The notes under the pieces are model-generated. The model was given only the letters and a program-made list of their open reading frames with translations. It searched no databases and was not told where the DNA came from. Shown in pieces: positions 1 to 10,653 of a stretch of DNA of 64,000 nucleotides. A program made the position numbers and the translations under genes. The DNA comes from Lumnitzera littorea (taxonomy: Eukaryota; Streptophyta; Magnoliopsida; Myrtales; Combretaceae): contig JAMXBB010000001.1 of NCBI GenBank assembly GCA_024138015.1, positions 134,844,496 to 134,908,495 of the forward strand, read 5' to 3'. Numbering within the stretch: position 1 is the stretch's first letter; each line of letters opens with the position of its first letter.

Positions 1-430
1 TGAATAAGATCATCCTTAAAATTCTCAAGAAGAGGATAAAGCAAGTCAAATAAAAATGGGCTGATGAAATCCTTACCATCTTGGAGGATACTAAACTACG
101 CATAAACTTCTACAAGGCTCCTTTTTGATTGCCTTTAGCTCAAAAGCATTCTTGCCTACTGCTGGAGCCCTTAAACTTCCAGACTTAAGCCTTGGACATA
201 ATGACCAACCAAATCAACCTCTAAGCCAATCTTGATACCAAAGAAGAGATCTACAACTTAGCAAGAACTCCATCCATTTGGGAAGATCAAGGAAAATTAG
301 CAATTAATTAGGAAGATCCATTTAGAGTTAAAGAGTTTATAGGACATGCGGCTTATAATTTAACGTAGCTTGATGGTAAGTTCATACCTAAAATGTAGAA
401 TGTAGACAATCTCAAGTTGTCTTTTGAATG
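1..430 (+). pseudogene. Ty3/gypsy (Tat lineage) integrase C-terminal remnant
   Basis: Plus-strand translation, with stops and frame changes, shows the end of a Tat-type integrase. A KWADE motif lies near position 57, followed by the conserved 'EDPFRVKE ... LDGK ... NVDNLK' tail at about 320-415, which in this family is the integrase C-terminal (GPY-like) region. The same KWADE motif occurs in the integrase of the minus-strand Tat element at 54.2-54.4 kb. At least five in-frame stops make this non-functional. The rest of pol would lie left of the window. The antisense ORF that follows at 1.2-2.9 kb fits the known Tat order of pol, then an antisense ORF, then the 3' LTR. Confidence 0.75.
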
Positions 431-1200
431 GTGTATTTTGAGCTCATGTAAAGTAATATTGTTATATCATTAACGAAGAAGTTCAATTCCTATTTGAAAT
501 TTGTAGTTTTGAAATTTATTTAACCCATTATAATGATTATACTTTTAGGTGTATTAAGTCCTAGGCTCTCCCAAGGTAAATGAACTTTCAATTACTTTAA
601 CTACTAACCTCTATTTAAGTGAATAGACTCTCAATTGTTTTAATTCCCATCCTCTTCCGAAGTGAATGGATTAATGAGCTCTTAACCCACCTAAGGGTGA
701 ATGAAGCATTTCACCTCTTTAAGCCATACTTCATAGACCAAACTTAGGTCTAAACGTTTGAGGTGTTCCCCATAGAAAGGAGTTCTTACTTAAGTCAAGA
801 GGAACTCAACCGCGTTGAGGCCCGACTAAAGAATACCCGCCTGTTACAAAGTAAAATAGGGCAACTGAATATAAAGCTAAGGAGAGTGAAGAAAAATGAA
901 GGAAAACACTTAAAAACATTTTCATTGAACTAAGTCCATCAATATGGACATGGTTGAGGTCAACATCCCAACAATAAGATAAAGCACAACTGCATGAAAT
1001 GTAATGGAGAGAGAAGAATGAATGGGAGACATTAAGCAAATTTTCACTTCATTTCAAGAAAGTTCACCAGTATTTATATATTAAAGGTCAGCATATTAGC
1101 TTAAAGATTTACAAAATCCAATAAAAACAACTTTGACAAATATCTAAAAAGAAAACATAAAGAAGCTTAAGAGGTTCTTCATTAGGCAACAAAAGGATCA
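431..1200. other. non-coding spacer between integrase and antisense ORF
   Basis: No convincing coding sequence is visible. It contains the short minisatellite at 566-690. The equivalent interval of the Tat element at 53.3-53.95 kb also holds a minisatellite, so this is probably the usual spacer downstream of pol. Confidence 0.5.
566..690. repeat. degenerate minisatellite, about 42-bp unit, 3 copies
   Basis: Three successive units start near 566, 609 and 651. Each follows the pattern ctct-(c/t)-aagtgaat-ga-ctctcaatt-ttttaa. Divergence between units is high. It lies in the spacer between the integrase end and the antisense ORF. Confidence 0.55.
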
Positions 1201-2900
1201 ATAGTAGCTTTTAACCATTGGCCAATCTTAGTCTCAGTTATTTGCTTATGAGAATCAAGCTTGGAGGGGAGCAATGGAACTTTGGGCTGGAGTTAGGTTA
1301 TGCTCTTCTCTTCCCTCATGCTCCTCCTTTACACCCTCATCCTCAAGTGCTTTGGATTCCTCTAGATCATTAAACAAATCTAGGTAGTTGAGGTCATATT
1401 TGGGATGTACTTTTCATATCCTTACCTCTCGTGCCTTGGATGTCTTCCATCATTTTCTTTTATTAGAGCTCCCACCATTCTATGATATCCATGATCTTTT
1501 AGAGGACCATCTTCTCCAATGTTAGTACTACCATTGCCCTCTAGTTCAAAGATCTGTGTTATTAGCATTATTTAGGCTCTTCTTTCAATTAGTGAATCTC
1601 TTCTTAACATTTATGCCCCCTCTACATAAAAGAGTTAGTAATTGCTATATATGTGTGTACCTAACCTTGAGCCTCATCCAACTAGGCCTTGAGATTCTTC
1701 ACCTCAACACTAAGGTCTTTGTTGCATCTCTCAACCGCTATGAGCTTAGTTGTAAGGTTTGAGTTCGCCTTCACTTAATGTCAATTTGTGCTTTCGATGC
1801 CTTAGCCTCCATTTTAGTTTGCTTCCTTAGCTCATCCATTATTGCCACTTGTTGCTTAGCCTCTTCCAATATCCTTCATGATTCATGCTCAACTTACTGA
1901 GCTCTTGGCAACAAGATTGAAGCATCATTAGATAACTTAACATGACTGTCATATAGTCTTTGATGCTTCAAGACCAAGGTTTTATGCTCATATTGGAGCT
2001 TTTCTACATTCTTCCTTCATTTTAGTTTGCTTCCTTAGCTTATCTACCATAGCCATTCATCTCTTAGCCTATTCTTATATCCTCCATGATTCATGCTTAG
2101 CATCCCGAGCTCTTTGCAAAAAGACCAAAGGGTCATTAGATAACGTAACTACCATACAGTCTTTGATGCTTCAAAACCAAGTTTGATGCTCAAATATGAC
2201 CTTTTCTACCTTCTTCCTCTCTATCTTCTAGAAATTAAGCATTTCCATCATGCACAAGTTTGCTTATAACAAAATAAACAAGAGTCACTAAGTTATCAAC
2301 CAAGAAGAGATAGTTAAATGGGACAAGAAGCATCGCTTATGTCATAGAGTTTCACATAAATGAATTCTTCTACGTTCTCGGTGGATAAGCTTTGAACATT
2401 CTACTTAAAGATTATATTAACCCTGAGCAAGATCGTGCACCTTAGAAGTGAGTGACTTGTATTGCTATGGCCCAGCCTTGTATCCTTATTGAACACCTCT
2501 CACTAAGGATGGAAGTCATGTTCCCCTCCCTATAAGTGGTATATGCAAGCAAGGACCATGGTAGCAGTAAGTCCCTCTAACCTCTTGTAGTCCAGTTGGG
2601 GGAGGTTTGGTAACCCTTGGCCGCACCAATTGGTGTATGGTGTTTAACTCTTCATCAAGATTGACCACCTTGTCTCTTTGAGCCACTAGAGGAACTTGGC
2701 CAAAAGCTTGGTTGTGTGGCCACTTCCTAGATTTGTCACTAACTCCTCCCTAACCTTGGCCTTATACTTTTCCCTTCTAGCAAGATTTGCAATTGTTTGG
2801 AACACCTAACTATCTTCTCGTTTCGTGTAGTCAACTACCTCTTCCTAAGTTTCTTTAGAGGAGCCTACTAACGGTGGTAAAAAAAAGTAAAGAAAACTAG
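1200..2900 (-). pseudogene. antisense accessory ORF of a Tat-type gypsy element (coiled-coil), decayed
   Basis: The minus strand gives fragments of a charged, heptad-like protein rich in E, K, Q, L and A (for example EEAKQQVAIMDELRKQ near 1860-1820), interrupted by many stops. This resembles the coiled-coil half of the plus-strand accessory ORF at 52.3-53.3 kb, which lies antisense to pol in a full Tat/Retand-like element. Here pol (1-430) is on the plus strand and this ORF on the minus strand, so the relative arrangement is the same. An internal direct duplication (1811-2219) lengthens the coiled coil. The function of these accessory proteins in plant Tat elements is not known. The assignment rests on composition and position, so it is moderate. 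Confidence 0.5.
1811..2219. repeat. tandem duplication, about 208-bp unit, 2 copies
   Basis: Copy 1 (about 1811-2018) and copy 2 (about 2019-2219) both begin attttagtttgcttccttag. They share blocks such as catgattcatgct, ggcattagataac-like text and ctttgatgcttcaa in the same order, with scattered substitutions. The unit lies inside the antisense coiled-coil ORF and would repeat about 69 residues. Confidence 0.75.
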
Positions 2901-4299
2901 ATGGAATCCCAATCAAGCTGTGCCCCGATCTGGTTTTTCTTAATTATTTCTTTAAACAACTTGCCTCCTACTAATGGTGGGTTGAGTGACCTACTTTCTG
3001 AGTAGGTTACAATCTACTTGCAAAGTTAGTGGTTATTGTAGCCATCAAAGTACAAGGGTTGCCATAATGACCATTACTTCAATTTTGCAATTTTTTTTAT
3101 ATTTTTCGAGCTTTTTTGAATTTTCATTTTTCATTACTATATTATAATATTTTCTTATATTTTTATTTAATATAAATACGTGAACCAATAAAATTACACT
3201 ACTTGTTCTTTTCTTTTTAGCATAAAACCTAATAGTGTTTAGAAAAAGAATGGCCCTCATTTGCAAATGTTTTTAAACATTGAGGACTTGAATGCAAAAA
3301 ATAAAACCATTTTTTTGGGCAAGGTAAAATAATACTTTTAGGATTGACATAGAAAATTGATGAAATGTTAAGGATTAAATTTATACTTTTTCTTATTTTT
3401 TAATTACTTAATTGTAATTTAATTTCTCACACTACAATTTCTTCGTTTTCTTGTGTTTTTAAATTAATTTATTAATTTTGATAAAACTTGAATAAAACAT
3501 TCGAATGTTATTTTTTGCATTTTTATGTAGAACAATATGTAATATTCGCGAAAACATAAGAAATTAAAAAAAAAAATTAAATATCCGACAAGGCCCATTT
3601 ATAGGCAAGTGAGTGATGTAAAAAAAGATAATAAATGGGCGACACATTGGCAAAATGCGGGAGGAAGAAACATGTGAACATGTTAGGCTCTTAACACATG
3701 AAAGCACAAGGATGGTAGGCATGCAATTTTTAAGCTCACAGAGGCACGAGAATAGTACAATTATTATGCCTTCATGTTTGTTACAAAGGCATATGCGTGA
3801 ACTTGGTTTTCCCATAGTAAAAGAGTGGTAATACCTTGCAATTTATGAAATAGTTAACGGAAATTTACTAATATAATTTTAAAATTATTTATAAAGTATG
3901 AACTTATCCCTCAAGTTTTTGAAAGTGCCTTTAAATTTATAACTTTTGAAAGATATACATATTTCAAGGATGAAATGATAAGTCTGGAAAACATTTATTT
4001 CAATATTTAATGTTACATACATGATCAAGTTTCTCATTTTTTCATAACTTCATGGACCTAAAAAGAGGGTAGGAAAATCATCAAAAAGAATGTAGAAATC
4101 TCTCCAAGTAGATGAATGGAATGATCTAACTATCCATAATAGTAAACCTATTATTTATCATTAATTTTTTTTACAATCTTATAGATAAGACACATTAGTA
4201 TATATAACATACATAAGGAAATGGTAAATTATGAAACATAATGTTTCCACGCAATAAAACATATGAGAATTTTTGCATGGTCTTTACATAGAGTTATTT

Positions 4300-4330
<31 letters not shown>

Positions 4331-4500
4331 AGAACTACATGCTTTTATCGCATCTATTAGAAATTATTTTATATAAAAATGTTAGGGTGCGATTGTATTC
4401 AGGTAAGTTCCCACCATAAGATACATATCACATATTTGACAATAAGGCATAACATAAGTAGATGATGGTAATTTATTGAACACCATGATGTTGTTGTGCA
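2901..4500. other. AT-rich non-coding sequence, probably retrotransposon terminal sequence
   Basis: I see no gene here. The short frames at 3045-3266 and 3564-3815 have no recognisable family and look accidental. This position would be expected to hold the 3' LTR of the Tat element to the left, but I found no matching second LTR in the window. A (TA)n run lies at 4306-4330. Confidence 0.4.
4306..4330. repeat. (TA)n microsatellite
   Basis: About 12 uninterrupted AT dinucleotides. Confidence 0.9.
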
Positions 4501-4626
4501 ACATGTCATCTTACATATATAAAGCTTAGCATGCTAATAAATGAATTGTTTATGGATATTCTCTAGGGTAGTATGCCACATATCCATTCCAAATAAATAA
4601 CATGGAACTGTTCCTAGTTTTCCAAT
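4500..4626 (-). other. 3' untranslated remnant of the receptor-kinase fragment
   Basis: Read on the minus strand, sequence after the kinase stop matches the sequence after the stop of the other kinase fragment at 61,931-62,040. Shared blocks are gtatggat/gaatggat, ccctagagaatat/ccctagaaaattt and ttagcatgctaag. The shared 3' flank shows that both fragments come from the same gene family, including its non-coding end. Confidence 0.6.
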
Positions 4627-5021
4627 TCACCGTCGGAGTAACATCTCCACTACTTGGTTTATGGCAGGCCTCAAATTTAAATATTCTTCCATACAATGAA
4701 GAGCCACTGTAACTAGAATCTTAATCTTCTTCATGTCGAAGTTCCCTTTGATTGTTGGGTCCACAATTTCTCTTAACCATGACAACGTTTCAGCTTTTTG
4801 GCCGCTCTTCTTCTCTATAATCCAAGAAGTCATCTATTCTAATGAGCTGCCTCTCCACCACCAATTGTCGGGCTTTTCCCAGCCACCATCTCCAACAAAA
4901 CTCTCCCATAACTATAAACTTCTACTTTTGAAGTGATTAGCAAATTATAGACCCATTCTTGAGCCATCTAACCTCTAGTACCTCTAATCCAAGAGAACTC
5001 ATAATTTTTAGAATTCACCCC
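4627..5021 (-). pseudogene. G-type lectin S-receptor-like kinase, C-terminal kinase half (pseudogene)
   Basis: On the minus strand, from 5021 down, the frame reads the kinase activation segment and C-lobe. It gives SWIRGTRG-stop-MAQEWVYNL (the usual MAPEW motif of subdomain VIII with P to Q, and Y replaced by a stop), then ITSKVEVYSYG (subdomain IX, normally KVDVYSYG), then LLEMVAGKSP. A frameshift follows near 4835. The last part (4833-4627) gives WLREIVDP, KIKILVTVALHCMEE and LRPAINQVVEML, the subdomain XI end of this family. The N-lobe and extracellular part are absent because a gypsy LTR abuts at 5022. The broken edge carries GGGGT in kinase sense. The N-terminal gene part at 25,255-27,274 stops at GGAGT exactly where this fragment resumes, so the two are probably halves of one gene. 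Confidence 0.85.
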
Positions 5022-5660
5022 TAGAGAGGATTAAATTCATAATTTGGCTTTAAATCTATTAATTAATTAGGTTTAACTCTTTAAGTTAAGATAATAGAAC
5101 CCAAGAGTCGAGTTCAAATATTTAAAATGATCAAGGGAGTTTTGGGAAGGTGAGCTTGAAGTAAGGTTTGTTGGATTGACTCGTTCGATCCAACCTTTCT
5201 TAACATTGGCTTACACCAAGCATAAGGCTTTCATTATACCTGAATCTAAAGAAGCCCATAAGGAATCCACTAAGAAAAGGGATTGATTTTAGTCATTGAT
5301 CAACATCACAATCCTATGGATAAGATCAATGGCCAACTCTTATAAATACCACTTTCCCTCCTCGTTTGGACAAGAGAGATCTTAAGACAAACACCATTAC
5401 TTTGTTAGAATCTTGCCTCAAAAGATCAAACACTTGAATATTTCAAGAACACCACCTCATTCTCCATCGACTATGGAGTTGGATGCCTCTTGGCTCCTCT
5501 ATTTATTACCATAAGTGTTAAAGCCTTGTTGAGATCGCTTACTCCTCCTCGCTACACTTCTCTCTTGATCATCCCATACATGTAATTCAAGTCATTCCAT
5601 AGTCATGTGTATTGTAACTTGCCATGCATGTAATCCTTGCATCATACCTACAAACCTATA
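5022..5660 (+). mobile_element. 5' LTR of a Tat-like gypsy element (family X)
   Basis: About 639 bp, matching in reverse complement the LTR at 27,275-27,918 (644 bp) along its whole length. Shared blocks include gatcaagagagaagtgtag, gcgatctcaacaaggct and ccattgatc. A TATA-like ataaatacc lies near 5343. It starts tagagagg, apparently lacking the first TG seen in the other copy (tgtagagagc). A tRNA-type primer-binding site follows six bases after its end, so this is a 5' LTR. It interrupts the kinase fragment to its left. Confidence 0.8.
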
Positions 5661-5665
5661 TTTTT

Positions 5666-5683
5666 TGGCGACTCTACTAAGGA
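5666..5683 (+). other. primer-binding site, TGGCGACTCTACTAAGGA
   Basis: Resembles the TGGCGACTC...GGGGA primer-binding site used by Ogre/Tat-type plant gypsy elements, with changes at the 3' end. It is preceded by a T-run and the end of the LTR. A similar site, TTGGTGACTCCATTAGGGA, occurs on the minus strand at 49,530-49,548. Confidence 0.7.
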
Positions 5684-5689
5684 AAGAAG

Positions 5690-6326
5690 ACTTGATATCT
5701 ACATGATGATACTATTAAGAATGAGATAAGCTCATCCTACTAATGATGTTAGTCAGGAATAAGATGGCATAACTATAACCATTGATGAAAATTTACCTCT
5801 AATTGGAGGCATCAATGAAGGAGATGGTATGCAAGAAAGTGTTCCTAATAATGCACAATTAGCATGTGAGTTTCAAGAGAACAACCAGAATTTGAATGAA
5901 CTTAAGGCAATGTTAGCCCGGTTTGTACCTGTTCTAGCCCCTTTTGCTATTGCGTAATAAGGGGTGATTACCTCGAGTCCCTTTAATGTGGTGCAATAAT
6001 ATGCTACACAAGCTCTTTAACCACTCAATCCTTATGTTACCAATAGGCAAGATACTCCTAGCGTCAAGGAGCAACAACTAACGAGTTCATATTGGAGGCT
6101 CGACATCCTTACATGCTATACCATGTATCACAATTGTCAACTCTATGCAACTGACACCAACAAACCCTATGCCTATAAGCTCTACACTTGTGAATCCAAC
6201 ACCCATACTCATTGCCCCTGTAATGTCAATAAGTGTAGAGGCATCCATTCAAAGAGGTTCATTCATGACCAAAGAAGATCTGGACATGTACTTGAAGGAG
6301 ATATAAGCAAAGTTTGCAGCTGAGGT
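5690..6326 (+). pseudogene. gag N-terminal remnant of gypsy family X
   Basis: Plus-strand frames downstream of the primer-binding site give a gag-like N-terminus with patches such as ELKAMLARFVPVLAPF near 5905 and TKEDLDMYLKE near 6270, the latter resembling the start of Tat-type gag regions. Stops and frame changes are frequent. The sequence is cut by an unrelated LTR starting at 6327. No protease or polymerase follows in the window. Confidence 0.5.
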
Positions 6327-7054
6327 TGATGGGAATCAAACTATGGGGCCTCTGACCCGTAGTTCACCTCAAAAACTAGAGGGGCTGGCACGATGAATCC
6401 TTATGTTCCAACTAACCCCTACCGAAGTCGAGTAGCTCCCTGCCGAGTCATCTCTACTGTCATGCCGTATGACTGTTCATTATTGTGTGGTATGCCGAGT
6501 TAACTATTACTCTCTATTGCCGAGTTGACCAATTACTCGACATCTTCCTTGCTGAGAAGCCAAAAGAGAGAGACCGGACTAACTAGGCCATCCTTACTTA
6601 GATAAACCCATCTATCTGTACTTTTTTGTCCACATCTCCTAATAACCTTGCCAATGCAGCATCGCCATGTATACAGTATCATGTATAGAATATGTAGCAC
6701 CAATGATTGTTTTCCTTGTATATTTATTTTTACTCTTTTATAGCCTTGTACTTATAGTTGTAAGATCATCAAATTACCTTCAATACACTTGAGCACTTTC
6801 TTTCTTGTGTAAATACTGCTTGTTTACTCTCAGCATCACTTTTATGCTTTCCCTCAAGTAAGGTAGGTGACGAGTAACCTCATTAGACTAATTCGTGCAT
6901 CATATCGAATTGTACCTGTGAGTCATCGGAAGTTCCATTGGTGCGTAATATCCTTCGGAATTGTTTGTGGGCTTGCTTACTATTCTCATTCTTCATTTCT
7001 TACCCTTTTCATACCTTTCCCCATTAAACTTTTTCAAGCTTTCTGCAAGCTTGG
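6327..7054 (+). mobile_element. gypsy LTR of the same family as the 41-47 kb element, cut by assembly gap
   Basis: Begins TGATGGGAATCAA and is collinear in reverse complement with both LTRs of the element at 41,273-47,482. Shared blocks are ggctagcacgatgaatcc-like text, ccaattactcg, ttgttttccttatatatttat-like text, caattaccttcaatacactt and agttccattggtgc. It reaches gcaagcttgg, about 30-50 bp before the expected LTR end, where the N run starts. It may be a solo LTR or one end of an element lost in the gap. Confidence 0.85.
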
Positions 7055-7554
7055 NNNNNNNNNNNNNNNNNNNNNNNNNNNNNNNNNNNNNNNNNNNNNN
7101 NNNNNNNNNNNNNNNNNNNNNNNNNNNNNNNNNNNNNNNNNNNNNNNNNNNNNNNNNNNNNNNNNNNNNNNNNNNNNNNNNNNNNNNNNNNNNNNNNNNN
7201 NNNNNNNNNNNNNNNNNNNNNNNNNNNNNNNNNNNNNNNNNNNNNNNNNNNNNNNNNNNNNNNNNNNNNNNNNNNNNNNNNNNNNNNNNNNNNNNNNNNN
7301 NNNNNNNNNNNNNNNNNNNNNNNNNNNNNNNNNNNNNNNNNNNNNNNNNNNNNNNNNNNNNNNNNNNNNNNNNNNNNNNNNNNNNNNNNNNNNNNNNNNN
7401 NNNNNNNNNNNNNNNNNNNNNNNNNNNNNNNNNNNNNNNNNNNNNNNNNNNNNNNNNNNNNNNNNNNNNNNNNNNNNNNNNNNNNNNNNNNNNNNNNNNN
7501 NNNNNNNNNNNNNNNNNNNNNNNNNNNNNNNNNNNNNNNNNNNNNNNNNNNNNN
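7055..7554. other. assembly gap (500 N)
   Basis: Exactly 500 N, a common placeholder length. The flanks belong to two different LTR families in different orientation, so the true distance and the join are uncertain. Confidence 0.99.
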
Positions 7555-8145
7555 CCTTTTCCTTATAGCTTGGATAGAGTTTAGTTGATATTTTAGTTAA
7601 ATATTAGTAATATATATATTATGCTAGTATTTAGTTATTTTATTAATATACGGATATATATCCTATATATATCATGTATAATGTACATTTGTACTTTTAT
7701 AATTATGTCTCTAACATATATTTTATTTTTAAAATATACTTCTTATTTATTTTTATGAATTCATCACATATTATATATAATTATGTAATTTTGACTCATT
7801 TTACGGGTATAACTATTATATATATCAGGTATACTCATAAAAATACGTATGTACTCATATATTTGTACTATATTATTTTATTTTATAGCTTAATTAATTT
7901 ATTTTTAAGTCTTCATCATATTCCAAGTTCGATTTTTGGGGTTTCGATTAATTTTGTACTATATTAAGTAATCATACTTCTAAGGGCAAAATTGGGATTT
8001 TAGGTCATTATTTTCGAAACTTTACTAGGTCACTTTAACTAATTTTTCTATTTTAGTCATAAAGTTTGGGTTCAATCAGATAACTTTTCTCTAAGTGCCC
8101 TAAATCTAAGTTCGATTGCCCTAAACATAATTTTATGAGCTTACA
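7555..8145 (-). mobile_element. 5' portion of a long gypsy LTR (same family as 28.8-32.4 and 38.2-48.2 kb)
   Basis: Read on the minus strand it starts TGTAAGCTCATAAAATTATG at 8145 and then matches the solo LTR at about 38,440-38,960 block by block: gggcaatcg...ttagatttagggc, gtgacc(t/a)..., gagtatac repeats, gaattcatgaaaataaataag and atatactcgtatatt-like text. It is truncated by the gap. This family has LTRs of over 3 kb, so most of it is missing. Confidence 0.7.
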
Positions 8146-8718
8146 GGTAGGGTTTTTGTAAAGTGAGAAAATCCAAAACTGATCCTTATTGAGGTGTTTT
8201 AGATGTGGATTTCTACTGGGGATGAGGTCTATCGTGCTCTATTTATAATATTTGATCTTCAATGAAGTTTAGGAAAATAAAAAACGAAGTAAATTTGAAG
8301 ATTTTTGATAATGGGTGTTTTGATGGAATTAATTCAAATTTGACCATGTTTTGATTCATTTTCAATTATAGAACATGTTCATTCTATTTCATTTTTGCTA
8401 AAAATATGGATTAGAAACTTTGAATTACATTAACTAGATCTAATCAAGTCAAATCACACCCAAAAAATTTTGCATTTGATAAGTTTTTTCCCGATTTCAT
8501 AACTTATTTTAATCTTCTAAATGTCTGAATTCGAACATCCTCTTGGTATCAATATGTAGTATCCCAAGTTTAGTTAGTGATTTCACTATTAATTTCGTGA
8601 AATCGTTAAAAAAAAAGAAAAGGATCAGAAATGTCAATGAAATGAGCCGTATGGTTTATTTTGCACTTGGAAAATGAGGGAAAAAGAAGGAGAGTTCCAA
8701 GTATCCCTAGTATGTAAC

Positions 8719-9753
8719 TAGAGTTGTGCAAGCGGAGTGAGTCACATAGGCTAACCTACCTAATCCACAAAAAAATGTAGGTTAGGCATAGAAATTTTGA
8801 TCCGCTTAAAAGCAGGCTTTTTTTGGCTCAACTTACTTAACTCGCATGTTAGCCAATTATAAGGTGGGTTGGCCTATAAGCTTGCAAAAAAAAAAAAAAA
8901 AAAAAAAAAATATCATGCTCATACGTAGGCATGCTAGGCAATCACCAATCAACCTATATTATTGGTTTATTAATTGCCAAACTTGTAGTTGATTTTCTTA
9001 AGTCATAACCTGGTGTATTGGAGAGTATGGAGGTTGAACCGATACCTTTTTGATTTATTATTATTGTTTTTTTTATTTGATTTTTTTTAGTTTAATTCTA
9101 TCAATATTCTTTATTGTTTATATTGAATCATATGAATAAACAAAAGATTCTCTTTTAGGAAAAGCTTCAATGGAATCATCATGACCTAATTCCACTAACA
9201 ATGTAACATTAAGGTCTCCAAAATATCAATAAAGGAAAAATGGATACTAAAAAGCAAAATTAGTAAGTTTTAATAACTATTAAATATCAAGTATGAACTC
9301 TATTTTGTCTTCATCCTCATTATGGCCCACCAACATAAAGGATTTTCATGGGGTTAAAAACATTCAGTAACGCTCAATGCGGTGCACTAAAGAGAGCTCT
9401 ACTGATAGTACTAGTAGCCTTGATGTAGCGATTTATACATCGAGAATTTTATATCAACATCATTTTTTATCTTTCAAAGTTTTAAATATTAATGAATGAT
9501 TTTCATAATAAATCAAAATCCGCTTGATTTTTACTAAAATTGAATGATAAACTTCAATACTAAGTCGATAAACATCCTTCTAAATATTTGATTTGTGAGT
9601 TGACTTGCTTAACCCGCAACCTGTAGTGATGTGGGTTAGGTTGGAAATTCTAACTTACATTTGCAAGTAGGCCAAAGCGGGCTGACCTACTCAACCCAGG
9701 AGCTAATGTGGGGTGGTTAAGGTTGGTCCACTTAGCTTGCTTGCATAGCTCTA
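8719..9753. mobile_element. non-autonomous hAT-type DNA transposon (1,035 bp)
   Basis: The left end is TAGAGTTGTGCAAGC and the right end, reverse-complemented, is TAGAGCTATGCAAGC. These are terminal inverted repeats matching at 13 of 15 bases. Subterminal regions also carry inverted copies of the ggttag/ctaacc motif. The element is bracketed by tatgtaac (8711-8718) and cgtgtaac (9754-9761), an 8-bp duplication with two mismatches, the length typical of hAT insertions. There is no transposase frame, and an A-run of about 28 bases lies near 8883. It must have been mobilised in trans. Confidence 0.8.
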
Positions 9754-9992
9754 CGTGTAACATGTATCTTGATGTTAAGAGAGAAACAAAAAAAGCACTT
9801 TAGTGCTTTTCCTAGGTGAATGGTAATTGCTTAACTATTAGGCCATTTAGCTTGTGCCTTGAAACAAAATGCAAAAAATATGTACTTAAGAAAACATATT
9901 GAGGCCTAAATAGTTCAAATAAATTCCTAAAAATATACTAAAATATTACTAGCACTAAAAACCTACTCCTTTACTATTTATTTATTTCTATT

Positions 9993-9999
<7 letters not shown>

Positions 10000-10047
<48 letters not shown>
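10000..10047. repeat. (CT)n microsatellite
   Basis: About 24 CT dinucleotides in a pyrimidine-rich tract. Confidence 0.95.
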
Positions 10048-10052
<5 letters not shown>

Positions 10053-10258
10053 GGTACTTAGAATCTATCCAATGCTAAAAATTAACTGACTTTCTCTAAA
10101 TGACCTAAGGGTTATATTTTCCTAAAAAAATTCTATTATTCCTAATTTTTTATTTTTAAAATTTTTTCTATATATTTTTTATTTTTTGAATTAGGACTCG
10201 TTCTTTATTCTAAAAATAAAAATAAATAAAATAAATAAGACAAGAGGCAAAAATAGGG

Positions 10259-10554
10259 TACTTATAGATGATAGTAGTGATTTTTGTTTTTTACTAAAGT
10301 GTAGGTATACTTATTGATTTTCCACATAATTATTAGTTAAGGTAGATCATGCAAAGCCCTCCCCCATGTTTCTCAAGCAAAGTCCTCCCTTACGTTTCTC
10401 ATGCCAAAAACTCCTAAAATTTACGTAAGTCATTCTTTTTCTTTAATAGCATGTTATTAATTGATTTTTTCTATCAAGTTGATACTTTTTAAGTACCCAT
10501 TGCATATACCTTTCTCTAAAAATTAGTCATTTTAACTTCTTTATAATAGTTAAA
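10259..10554. other. AT-rich sequence without recognisable genes
   Basis: No coding, RNA or repeat structure recognised. Two similar phrases, ccctcccccatgtttctca and tcctcccttacgtttctca near 10,358 and 10,384, form a short direct repeat. Confidence 0.4.
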
Positions 10555-10653
10555 GCCATTATAGTTTAGTGGTATCATCACTAGTCTTTCATTAGGATAA
10601 ACTAGGGTTTGAATCCCCCTTCCTTACAGTTGGCTAAAAAAAAAAAAAAAAAC
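10555..10653 (+). mobile_element. short tRNA-derived SINE-like retroposon
   Basis: A tRNA-like head carries the two RNA polymerase III internal promoter boxes: box A TAGTTTAGTGG (10,562-10,572) and box B GGTTTGAATCC (10,606-10,616). Their spacing is normal for a tRNA. They are followed by about 20 bases and then an A-tail of about 18 (to about 10,652). The anticodon arm does not pair as a functional tRNA would. Flanking target duplications are not clear. It could also be a retroposed tRNA pseudogene. Confidence 0.55.

Larger units (their letters stand above)
8146..10258 (-). mobile_element. Ogre-like LTR, decayed, interrupted by the hAT element
   Basis: Outside the hAT insert, this stretch aligns on the minus strand with the Ogre-like 5' LTR at 59.55-61.38 kb. 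The inverted gatttcac...gtgaaatc block (8580-8606 against 60,773-60,810) is shared, as is a ctatttata TATA-like block. The LTR start reads taccctatttttgcctcttgtcttat here (10,258 down) against tacctaatttttatctccttt at 61,382. Divergence is high, so it is a related rather than identical element. No internal coding region is attached. Confidence 0.45.

Noticed and set aside
6867..7584. Open frames of 207-233 residues across 6.9-7.6 kb
   Set aside because: Most of each frame is the N gap, and the readable part is LTR sequence.
7674..7967. 97-residue plus-strand frame
   Set aside because: Low-complexity AT-rich translation inside an LTR fragment; antisense to the LTR and without family signature.
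10555..10626. Functional tRNA gene
   Set aside because: Pol III boxes are present but stem pairing is poor and an A-tail follows, so a retroposon fits better.
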